A stretch of DNA of 53,837 nucleotides from NCBI RefSeq assembly GCF_000272105.2, contig NZ_AJZD02000278.1, forward strand, positions 1 to 53,837, read 5' to 3'. Shown here one piece after another: positions 35,011-42,244 of the stretch (its first letter is position 1; each line of letters opens with the position of its first letter). A model generated the notes under the pieces. The model was not told where the DNA came from and did not search any database. It saw only the letters and a list, made by a program, of their open reading frames with translations. The translations under genes and the position numbers were made by a program. Source of the stretch: Vibrio splendidus 12E03. GTDB taxonomy: Bacteria; Pseudomonadota; Gammaproteobacteria; Enterobacterales; Vibrionaceae.

Positions 35011-36723
35011 TTAGAATTCAGCGTCGAACTGAAACTCCATCCACTCTTTAGTCACTGGGTGGTGCAGTGCAAGTCTTTCTGCGTGTAGGTGCAGTCGGTC
35101 GGCTTTATTGCCATATAGGCCATCACCCACGATAGGCATGTTAAGGCCTTCTTGGTGTGAACAGTGAACACGTAACTGGTGTGTACGGCCTGTTTTAGGG
35201 TGCAGGTAAACCTTAGTGGTCTGCTCGTTTCGCTCAATCACTTCCCATTTGGTTTCTGCAGGCTTGCCGTGTTCGAAGCAAACAATCTGACGAGGGCGGT
35301 CATACAAGTCACCACGCAATGGTAGTCGAATATAGCCTTCACCTTGGTCTAGCACACCTTCAATCATTGCGACATATCGCTTCTCAACTTCACGAGTAAT
35401 GAACTGCTTCTGTAAGCTTTTGTTCGCACGTCGTGTTAAAGCAAATATCAGAATGCCAGAGGTCGCCATATCCAAACGGTGGATAACAAATGGGCCTTCA
35501 ACGTCGGGATGCATTTCTTGAACGCGTGTGTAGGCGGAATCTTTAATGGTCTTACCCGGCACGGATAGAAAACCTGCTGGCTTGTGTACTACCACGATGT
35601 GCTCATCTTGGAACAGAATATCCAGTTCTTTGCCTTCAGCAGGGTTCTCTAGCAATGGGTTTGGATCGACTTCAAGGCCTTTCATCATATGACCTAAAAT
35701 CGGCACACATTTACTCTGACAAGAAGCGTAGTATTTCTTGTGCTTACGGATTTCCGACTTTGGAGAGCGACCCCACCAAAATTCAGCCAATGCCAGTGGC
35801 GTGTAACCATTTAAGTACGCGTATTGCAGCAATTTAGGCGCAGCGCATTCACCAGAGCCAGCTGGTGGTATCTTGTTTGGCGTGTTTTCAAAGATCTGGT
35901 TAAGGTCTTCAACGTTTCCTTCCGCATTTTGGAAAGCGTATTGTGAAAACAACTTGTGTTGAAGCTGATGAGAAATGTGTGCTCTTTGCTCTTTTAGCTC
36001 AGCCAGTTGAGTGGTGAAAACATCCACTTTAGCCTGCAACACTTGCAGAGTCTGTTCCCAGTTGAGCTTTAGGTGCTTCTGCTGGTTCTTGTCGGCAACA
36101 CTGGCTTTGTTTAGCTCGTTATTTAGCTGTTCGAAAGCTTGCTCATCAAGGTTTTCTTTACCTTGTTCACGTTTTTCTTTACGCGTTTTTCGGCCTTCAA
36201 TAATCAATAGTCGTTGAGCTTCAATCTCTTGCTCAGCTTGCGCTTTTTGCTGTGCCAGTTGCTCGCACAATTCAAGGTATTTAGTATTTGCTTGTAGCGC
36301 TTTAAACTCAGCGTTTACAGCCATCATGTCGGCTGTGTCTTGATGGAAAAAACTGTCGCTGCTCAGCATGTCGAAGACTGGCGGTACAAAGTGAGGCAAT
36401 AGGTTCTGGTCGGCGATTTTCCCTGAAAAAGCAGAGAAGTAACCCAATTCACCTTCTGGGCTTCTTACTAACAACACACCAAACATTTTGCCGCGACCAG
36501 CGTCAGAATCTAGCCCGAAGTCATGTTGCCAATCGGTTTGAGTTTCTAGATATTGTTGAAGCTGATGAGAAGCGATTTCACACAATGGGTGTGGTTCGTA
36601 GTAGAACGGGAAGGTGAAACGCTCTGGCAACGAATATGACTCGATCGGCTGTTGAAAGCGGGTGAAGCAATGCTCAGGTGTGTGGCTGTTATCTGAGTCG
36701 TGCGTTGATTTTGATGAGTGCAT
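35011..36723 (-). CDS. RluA-family RNA pseudouridine synthase with long N-terminal extension
   Basis: 570 residues. The C-terminal 210 residues are a RluA-type catalytic domain: IVVHKPAGFLSVPG, then the catalytic Asp in HRLDMATSGILIFAL (about residue 417), GRTHQLRVH and IVGDGLYG. It turns uridine into pseudouridine in rRNA or tRNA. The first 350 residues are not found in E. coli RluA: a globular part with FGLDSDAGRGKMFGVLL, a long charged coiled coil (about 150-260), and a Cys-containing segment (GSGECAAPKLLQYA, then CQSKCVPILGHM) that could bind a metal. I recall large forms of this kind in vibrios; their target is unknown to me. Confidence 0.85.
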   Translation of the reverse strand: MHSSKSTHDSDNSHTPEHCFTRFQQPIESYSLPERFTFPFYYEPHPLCEIASHQLQQYLETQTDWQHDFGLDSDAGRGKMFGVLLVRSPEGELGYFSAFSGKIADQNLLPHFVPPVFDMLSSDSFFHQDTADMMAVNAEFKALQANTKYLELCEQLAQQKAQAEQEIEAQRLLIIEGRKTRKEKREQGKENLDEQAFEQLNNELNKASVADKNQQKHLKLNWEQTLQVLQAKVDVFTTQLAELKEQRAHISHQLQHKLFSQYAFQNAEGNVEDLNQIFENTPNKIPPAGSGECAAPKLLQYAYLNGYTPLALAEFWWGRSPKSEIRKHKKYYASCQSKCVPILGHMMKGLEVDPNPLLENPAEGKELDILFQDEHIVVVHKPAGFLSVPGKTIKDSAYTRVQEMHPDVEGPFVIHRLDMATSGILIFALTRRANKSLQKQFITREVEKRYVAMIEGVLDQGEGYIRLPLRGDLYDRPRQIVCFEHGKPAETKWEVIERNEQTTKVYLHPKTGRTHQLRVHCSHQEGLNMPIVGDGLYGNKADRLHLHAERLALHHPVTKEWMEFQFDAEF

Positions 36724-37014
36724 AGTCGTCTTAATACTTATATCGTGGTGATAAATGGTTGTGAGTCTACTGTGTATGTTTAGAGACTTTAAACACAGTA
36801 CGAGGCGGCGATTCTACTCTTTATCGAAAAGCGCCTCAAATAAGAAATGGTTCTATTACTGGATAGCTAAGCGAGACGGTTAACACGGAACCCATGAGCT
36901 ATGGCTTGAACTTCATTAATTGATGAGTAACTTCTCATTTTTAATCATAGAAGGTAACTTCACAAACGAAGGGTGGTAGCCTTGCCGCCCTCTTGTTCAA
37001 CCTAAGGTAACGTT

Positions 37015-37467
37015 ATGATTCCACTCAATACTTCGATTGTATCTGGTGTCGCTATTTCAGAGATCGACGGACAAATGAAAATGCTACTAATGAAGCGTGT
37101 GAAGGGCGAGTTTTGGTGCCATGTCGCAGGCTCGATTGAAGCCGGTGAAACAGGCTGGCAGGCTATCGTGCGCGAGTTTGAAGAAGAGACCCAAATTAAA
37201 GTGGAAGCCTTGTATAACGCGCAGTTTCTGGAGCAGTTTTACGAAGCGCACGTTAATGTGATTCAGCTCATCCCTGTGTTTGCGGTGCTATGCCCACCCA
37301 ACCAAGCGATTGAACTGAATGACGAGCATACGGAGTACCGCTGGTGCGATTTAGAGGAAGCGAAAGCACTTGCGCCGTTCCCCAACCAACATGCCGTCTA
37401 CGATCATATTTGGTCATACTTTGTCGATAAGCCAGTCAATCCGCTTTACCGCGTGAAATTGAACTAG
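37015..37467 (+). CDS. Nudix hydrolase
   Basis: 150 residues with a full Nudix box at about residues 42-64: GSIEAGETGWQAIVREFEEE, then TQI. The preceding FWCHVAGSIE and trailing HTEYRWCDLEEA are usual for the family. It hydrolyses a nucleoside diphosphate linked to another group; the fold resembles dihydroneopterin-triphosphate pyrophosphatase-like members, but the substrate is not clear. The adjacent converging RibD-like deaminase is a weak hint of pterin or flavin chemistry. AAGGTAAC lies upstream of the ATG. Confidence 0.85.
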   Translation: MIPLNTSIVSGVAISEIDGQMKMLLMKRVKGEFWCHVAGSIEAGETGWQAIVREFEEETQIKVEALYNAQFLEQFYEAHVNVIQLIPVFAVLCPPNQAIELNDEHTEYRWCDLEEAKALAPFPNQHAVYDHIWSYFVDKPVNPLYRVKLN

Positions 37468-37484
37468 CACTGGCTGTTTAAGAT

Positions 37485-37922
37485 CTAGGACTTACCAAGG
37501 TAAGGGGTTAAAAACGCGCTTACTTGCGCTTGGCATAACCCCACATCCACCTTCACGCCGTGCGATTCAAGGATCGCAACACCACGGCCATTATTACGAG
37601 GGTCTGGGTCTAGCATCGCCACGACTACGTGTTTTACACCTGCTTTAACCAATGTATTGGCACAAGCGGGTGTTCTGCCAATAAATGAACATGGCTCTAA
37701 AGTTACGTAAGCGGTAACCTCTTCCATTGTTCCGTCCGTTTTGCTGTCATGGCCATTCAGTGCTTCAACCTCGGCGTGGTTTCCACCCACCTTCTGTGTA
37801 TACCCAACAGACACCACCTTATCGTCTTTCACCAAAACACACCCTACTGGCGGGTTTGGTTGGCAATCAGGTAAGGCTTGGCGCGAAGCTTCGAGTGCTT
37901 GCAGCATGTATTGTTGGTTCAT
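37485..37922 (-). CDS. Stand-alone RibD-like cytidine/pyrimidine deaminase domain protein
   Basis: 145 residues, only the deaminase half of a RibD protein. The zinc site is intact: His49-Ala-Glu51 (NHAEVEAL), then Pro77-Cys78 and Cys87 (LEPCSFIGRTPACA). NPPVGCVLV and MLDPDPRNNGRGV are characteristic of the riboflavin-type deaminase. RibD normally carries a C-terminal reductase that is missing here; there is no sign of a broken reductase downstream, since a new gene begins. It may act on a pyrimidine of the riboflavin pathway or another damaged nucleobase. Confidence 0.82.
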   Translation of the reverse strand: MNQQYMLQALEASRQALPDCQPNPPVGCVLVKDDKVVSVGYTQKVGGNHAEVEALNGHDSKTDGTMEEVTAYVTLEPCSFIGRTPACANTLVKAGVKHVVVAMLDPDPRNNGRGVAILESHGVKVDVGLCQAQVSAFLTPYLGKS

Positions 37923-38124
37923 GGTCGTTACTCAGTATGACGAGAGAGCGCAGAAGTGAGTGACCGCGCGCGGTTGATGACTTGGATAGTTACTAACTTA
38001 CTAAGCTAATAAGCTAAGCAAGTGGGGGCATGTTCGATCTGATTGGGCTTTTAGTCAATGGTTTTCATTTTGAATCTGGCCGCTAGTTGACTGTAGCCGC
38101 TCATTAACTCGCTGTGGTTAATCG

Positions 38125-38679
38125 TTAACTGTGACCAATCGCTAATTTGGGCCAATGAGTTAACCAGTTCTTAGACTGAACTCGTTGGTCAAACACGTCT
38201 TTGCTGCGATTGGGGTTCGGTGTGATCTTCAAATCAAACAAACTCTCTAAACCAAAAGATGAAATACACTCGATGTCTCCATTAAGATTTTGCTTTACGG
38301 CGACTGCGGTTTCTTTCTCTGGCCAGTAACTCATCGCATCCAATGAGCCTTGGTAAGGTTCATCTCCATTTCTAGTGTGCATGCAGGCTTGATTGCGAAC
38401 TTGCCAATGCAGTTCGGGTAAGCATTGTTTAAGCTGAGCCTCGTATCTAAAATCCGATTCGTAAGAGGTATCAATGGGATCAAAGTAGATCACATCAATA
38501 TCGTTGAGTGGAGTCGGGGAGGCATAGCCATGTAGGTGATCCCAAACGAGGTTTCTCACAAAGCCTGCAGCAACATAACACTGCGGTAAATCCAACTGAG
38601 CGACACAGCTTAAAACCTGCATTCGTAAGGGATCTTGTTTGATCAACGTGACGATACTGTTGGCTAGCGGATTTATCAT
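38125..38679 (-). CDS. Nucleotidyltransferase-fold protein (NTP_transf_6, former DUF925)
   Basis: 184 residues. The N-terminus has YVAAGFVRNLVWDHLHG and the acidic pair NDIDVIYFD, as in the minimal nucleotidyltransferase fold, then MHTRNGDEPYQ, DAMSYWPE and ETAVAV. Function of the family is unknown. Its ATG overlaps the TAA of the ABM gene by one base (TAATG), so the two are translationally coupled. Confidence 0.82.
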   Translation of the reverse strand: MINPLANSIVTLIKQDPLRMQVLSCVAQLDLPQCYVAAGFVRNLVWDHLHGYASPTPLNDIDVIYFDPIDTSYESDFRYEAQLKQCLPELHWQVRNQACMHTRNGDEPYQGSLDAMSYWPEKETAVAVKQNLNGDIECISSFGLESLFDLKITPNPNRSKDVFDQRVQSKNWLTHWPKLAIGHS

Positions 38680-38966
38680 TATGATGTCGGAACATCGGTG
38701 ACTTGGTAATGACGTGTCACATTCTGGGAGATTTCACCCCATTCAGACGCTTTTACTCGCTGTTGATGGGCTTCGAATGCTTCTCGGCTAGTGAATTCTT
38801 CATACACTTCAAAGCGATTAGGTTGAAGTGTGCTTTGACTGACTCGAAACACAATACAACCAGGTTCTCCCAGTGTCAGTTCTTTGTGCACAACCAAGGC
38901 TTGTGTTACGGCTTCTAGATCGTTGTCTGGCACTAGAATATGCCCTTGCAGAATTACTTTACTCAT
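38679..38966 (-). CDS. Antibiotic biosynthesis monooxygenase (ABM/YgiN-like) domain protein
   Basis: 95 residues from the ATG at 38966, with GGA 7 bases upstream; an in-frame ATG four codons earlier lies in the repeat ATTACGTC-C/T-ATTTA and has no binding site. The ferredoxin-like fold is typical: HILVPDNDLEAV, then EPGCIVFRVS, FEVYEEFTSREAFEAHQQ and a C-terminal strand. Members are quinol or heme monooxygenases or small-molecule binding proteins. It is the first gene of a two-gene operon. Confidence 0.82.
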   Translation of the reverse strand: MSKVILQGHILVPDNDLEAVTQALVVHKELTLGEPGCIVFRVSQSTLQPNRFEVYEEFTSREAFEAHQQRVKASEWGEISQNVTRHYQVTDVPTS

Positions 38967-38978
38967 AATTACGTCCAT

Positions 38979-39453
38979 TTAATTACGTCTATTTAATTTT
39001 GTCCACTACGGCTTTTTTCTATCAAAAGCTCTATCCTTTACAAACATAATCCCATTTTGATGTTGTGACGTATAGGCTAATGTGACGATTATTTGTTCAC
39101 ATAGAATGCATTTTGGTTACACCGTAACCTTGAGGGCTGTGTAATCAATAAATGATAAGACACTGGAACTAAATCAACGTTGGTCCGGTCTATTAAACTA
39201 GTATCATTGAACTGTATTGATACTGAAATGAATTTGTCATCTGAGAGAATTAACCTTAATTTTGAACAGCGGCTCATAGGATTGAATTGAGCCATAGTTG
39301 ATATCTAGGTCATACTTTGATGTAAATGGTACTCAAAACTCTATATATTTTGTGATTTGTATCATTGATCTGGGCATCAAACACCGTTAGATTCGAATGG
39401 TTGGCAATAAAAATAGCTCATGAAGAGCAGTTAAAGAAAAGGAAATATCCCTT
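38979..39453. other. Spacer without a supported gene
   Basis: 475 bp of mostly AT-rich DNA. One minus-strand open frame of 68 codons (39089-39295) lacks a ribosome binding site and resembles no protein I know. The ABM promoter and that of the small peptide gene at 39454 should lie here. Confidence 0.55.
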
Positions 39454-39537
39454 ATGAAAAAAATGAGAAGAGCACAGCTTCATCGCGTTCGTATCCAATA
39501 CTGGAAAGACACGTCTAAAGAAGCATCAAAGAAATAA
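39454..39537 (+). CDS. Small basic 27-residue peptide
   Basis: ATG at 39454, TAA at 39535, with AAGGAAA 6-7 bases upstream, a good ribosome binding site. The product starts MKKMRRAQLHRVRIQYW and ends in KEASKK: twelve Lys or Arg of 27 residues and one Trp, so it would form a cationic helix. I know no relative. A nucleic-acid or ribosome-associated microprotein, a leader peptide for the structured RNA that follows, or chance are all possible. Confidence 0.5.
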   Translation: MKKMRRAQLHRVRIQYWKDTSKEASKK

Positions 39538-39597
39538 GCTTTAAATCGTAAAGCTTTAAAAGCTGAAAAGCTTAATCAAATGTAAAACGCAACAAAC

Positions 39598-39651
39598 TGA
39601 TTTCATTAGCACTCTCAAGGACCTTCATCTGGTCGGCGACTAACGAAATCA
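39598..39651 (+). other. Long imperfect stem-loop after the small peptide gene
   Basis: TGATTTCATTAG (39598-39609) pairs with CTAACGAAATCA (39640-39651), 11 of 12 positions. An inner GACC/GGTC lies within the 30-base interval. No T run follows. It may be part of an RNA element or the 3' end of the peptide message. Confidence 0.4.
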
Positions 39652-39765
39652 TCCCCAAAGAGCTGGCAGGCATCAACAACAATGCAATTCAATGTCAGCT
39701 CATTAATACCTCCTCTAAGTTTATCTTCGTTTGTTAAATCTATTCCCCTAAACTAAAACTGTTTG

Positions 39766-39807
39766 TTTCTTGTTTCTTGTTTCTTGTTTCTTGTTTCTTG
39801 TTCCTTG
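39766..39807. repeat. Heptamer tandem repeat (TTTCTTG, five perfect units plus one variant)
   Basis: Five exact copies of TTTCTTG at 39766-39800 are followed by TTCCTTG. It lies in a 404-bp spacer downstream of the permease gene. Copy number could vary between strains by slippage. Confidence 0.9.
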
Positions 39808-39941
39808 GTTTCGCACCCCTGTATTCGTTAAAGTCCTGATAATAAAAAAGCTCCCGATTTCTCAGAAGCTTTGATTTAGATTTTGATATCTGATGTGTTA
39901 CCTGCTCGGGAGAGATAACACCAACGTCAGGAGCTAATGCG

Positions 39942-40799
39942 TTAACGTTGGAAGAGCGTCTTCAAACTGACATCATCGGTTCGGTTCAGCTTTAGGCTCA
40001 GAAGATAGCCACCAACACCGATCAGTGCGTAAATACCTAGAGATAAAATCGGCGCTTCTGCAATCGCACTTAATGGGTTGCTTGCTATGAGCACATTCAT
40101 TGGTAATGACGCGATGAGAGATAGGAAGTCATTGATGCCATAGAACCCAAACACGGCGACAGAGAGGAACTTAATCGCATAGCTTGAGATGAAAATGACA
40201 AGCAATGGAGAGTTCACCAGCTGCGAAATCGCTAGAGTGACGGTTGCCAGTGGTAATAAAACCAGTGCAACTAACATCATTCGTCCAAAAAACACGACCC
40301 AGTTGCTCAGCACATAAAACAGAGATTGCTGCTCAACCAATAGCGCGAGTTGTTGCTCACTTGAGACGTTCAATATCCAGAATAGAAAATCTGCGAACAG
40401 CACGAGCAACGCACAGATTGCTGGAATCACCACTAAACCGAAGCCGAGTTTCACGCCGTGAGTCATAGCGTTAGATACTGGCATACTTCTCCAAAACATC
40501 GAACTGCCTTCTTGGCGCTCTTTACGCAGCGTTTTAGGGATATAAAGCGTCGACAGGATCAGTGAAATAAGGCCCGCGCCAAAGTAGATCACTGAGTTGA
40601 GATCTTGTGCGAACTCTCTGTGGATGTCGCTCACGTCACCATTCACTTGCATTTCAAAGAAAAACTCATGTTGCGCTGCGCCATTAAAGAACAGACCAAC
40701 GAACAGTAAGAAACCACATAATGCGACAAACAGAGGCAATCGAGTGTTAACTTTGTGCTCGATGAGTTCTTTTTCTAGCATGTAAAAACTTGGATGCAT
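39942..40799 (-). CDS. ABC-2-type permease of a YtrA-regulated ABC transporter
   Basis: 285 residues with six membrane helices; the first follows a short cytoplasmic N-terminus (ELIEHKVNTRLPLFVAL). A large outer loop (about residues 40-70) then leads to a second helix. It is the membrane partner of the ATPase encoded just upstream; the two genes share one base (ATG/TAA at 40799). Such Ytr-like systems handle cell-envelope stress or antibiotic peptides in other bacteria; the substrate here is unknown. Confidence 0.82.
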   Translation of the reverse strand: MHPSFYMLEKELIEHKVNTRLPLFVALCGFLLFVGLFFNGAAQHEFFFEMQVNGDVSDIHREFAQDLNSVIYFGAGLISLILSTLYIPKTLRKERQEGSSMFWRSMPVSNAMTHGVKLGFGLVVIPAICALLVLFADFLFWILNVSSEQQLALLVEQQSLFYVLSNWVVFFGRMMLVALVLLPLATVTLAISQLVNSPLLVIFISSYAIKFLSVAVFGFYGINDFLSLIASLPMNVLIASNPLSAIAEAPILSLGIYALIGVGGYLLSLKLNRTDDVSLKTLFQR

Positions 40800-41653
40800 T
40801 ATGCCTTCTCCGTCTGTGTTGCAAGGAATAGGTCTGCTAGACCAACGTTATAGATGTTACCTAGTGATTCAACCTGCGCTTTGTATTGACCTTCCAACAA
40901 CCACTTAGTGGTGCCGAGGCCTGATTGCGAGGTCAGTGGTTTGAGTTTCTGTATCTCACTTGAATGGTTATTTGCGACTTCGATAATGAAATAGTCGTTT
41001 TCGATGTCTTCCATGCTCTTTTGCAGCACACAATGGCCTTGTTTTAAAATCAGAACATCCGTTAATAAGTGTTCAATCTCTGAAACCTCATGGCTTGCAA
41101 TGATCATGGCGCGTTCGCCGTCGTGGAACCACTCAAGTAGATGGCGGTAAAAAGTATCGCGGTACAGTAAATCTAGACCAAGTGTAGGCTCATCTAAGAT
41201 CAACACTTGGGTGTCAGTCGCGATGATGATCGCAAGGTGAAGTTGTACTTTCATCCCTTTAGAAAGCTGCTTGATCTTAGAAGAGAGCTTAATGTTGGTG
41301 CTGCTTAGCGTCTGCTCTGCTTTTTGTTTGTTGAAGCTAGGGTGAACACCTTGTGTGTATCGAAGCAGTTGTTTAACGGTCATCCACTCTGGTAACACGT
41401 TAACATCTGAAATATACGATAAATGCTGCATGAGCTCTGCGTGCTGGTGGATAGGGTGGTAGCCGTTTACTTCAATCTCACCTTGATAGTTGTGGCCACC
41501 AAGCAGTGATTTGATCAGTGTCGATTTGCCCGCGCCATTGTGGCCCAGAAGCCCAAGTACTTGCCCTGGCTTTAACTCGAAGTTGATGTTCTCGACACCC
41601 ACTTGATTTGAATAGGTTTTGGTTACGTTTTTCACGGAAAGTAAAGTACTCAT
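40799..41653 (-). CDS. ABC transporter ATP-binding protein (YtrB-like)
   Basis: 284 residues with Walker A GHNGAGKST (about 36-44), a degenerate signature LSKGMKVQLHLA in place of LSGGQ, Walker B VLILDEPTLGLD, and the switch His in ASHEVSEIE. It drives the permease encoded immediately downstream. The start overlaps the regulator gene by four bases (ATGA), so the three proteins are made together. Confidence 0.9.
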   Translation of the reverse strand: MSTLLSVKNVTKTYSNQVGVENINFELKPGQVLGLLGHNGAGKSTLIKSLLGGHNYQGEIEVNGYHPIHQHAELMQHLSYISDVNVLPEWMTVKQLLRYTQGVHPSFNKQKAEQTLSSTNIKLSSKIKQLSKGMKVQLHLAIIIATDTQVLILDEPTLGLDLLYRDTFYRHLLEWFHDGERAMIIASHEVSEIEHLLTDVLILKQGHCVLQKSMEDIENDYFIIEVANNHSSEIQKLKPLTSQSGLGTTKWLLEGQYKAQVESLGNIYNVGLADLFLATQTEKA

Positions 41654-42021
41654 GACTTGTCCTTTATATGTTGTGCTAGCTGTTCCACGAGTTCTTCGAC
41701 ACTCATATCAATGATGCTTAGCGTCTCAGCGATGGCTGGGATCTGTGTGTTGATGAATGATTGGTGTGCAGACTCTTTCAATTTTTGAAGTGCCCCTTCG
41801 GCCACATACATACCTTGGCCGCGTTTTTTCTCTACCAAGTCTTCATCTACCAGTAACTGATAGCTTTTCATGACAGTAAGGTGGTTGATCTTGAGATCGG
41901 CAGCAACCGCACGCACAGAGGGTAATGCTTGTTGCTCTAACCAAACACCTTGAAGAATTTGGTCACTGATCTTTGTGGCAAGTTGCCTAAAGATCGGTTG
42001 GTCGTCTTTCCATTCGGTCAT
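41650..42021 (-). CDS. GntR-family regulator, YtrA subfamily
   Basis: 123 residues: a GntR winged helix (about 10-75; ALPSVRAVAADLKINHLTVMKSYQLLVDEDL then KKRGQGMYV) and a short two-helix C-terminal dimer region instead of a large effector domain, which defines the YtrA group. It is first in a tight operon with ATPase and permease. A palindrome 20 bp upstream of the start is a likely operator for autorepression. Confidence 0.92.
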   Translation of the reverse strand: MTEWKDDQPIFRQLATKISDQILQGVWLEQQALPSVRAVAADLKINHLTVMKSYQLLVDEDLVEKKRGQGMYVAEGALQKLKESAHQSFINTQIPAIAETLSIIDMSVEELVEQLAQHIKDKS

Positions 42022-42040
42022 AATTAAAACTGCATGGTGA

Positions 42041-42054
42041 TATACATGTGTATA
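42041..42054. promoter_or_regulatory. Candidate YtrA operator
   Basis: TATACATGTGTATA has 6-bp arms TATACA/TGTATA around TG. It lies 20 bp upstream of the YtrA-type regulator start. GntR/YtrA regulators commonly bind such GT...AC-centred palindromes, and TATA-rich arms could overlap the -10 region. Confidence 0.55.
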
Positions 42055-42244
42055 ACACTAACCTTTTTATACGAATTGGCAAGGGTTTTATGAAAATGGA
42101 TCGGATATCTTTATTTTTGGATAAAGCATGTTTGGCGGGGAGGGTACTTGAAGCCTACGTCCTTGTGGGCTTTCAAGCAGCTGTATGAGCGATGATTATT
42201 TGAATAGGCAATGGTTGCTCATCAAGATTTTTATTAGGCAGAGC

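Noticed and set aside
39089..39295. 68-codon open frame on the minus strand
   Set aside because: No ribosome binding site, no recognisable protein pattern, and it lies in an otherwise non-coding AT-rich spacer.
39598..39651. attC-like integron recombination site
   Set aside because: The hairpin lacks the integron core sites with their GTT crossover signature in the expected place, and no gene cassettes surround it.
42148..42176. Hairpin CTTGAAGCC...GGGCTTTCAAG after the ToxR/EAL gene
   Set aside because: The stem needs a bulge and has no T run on the minus strand, so I do not call it a terminator.
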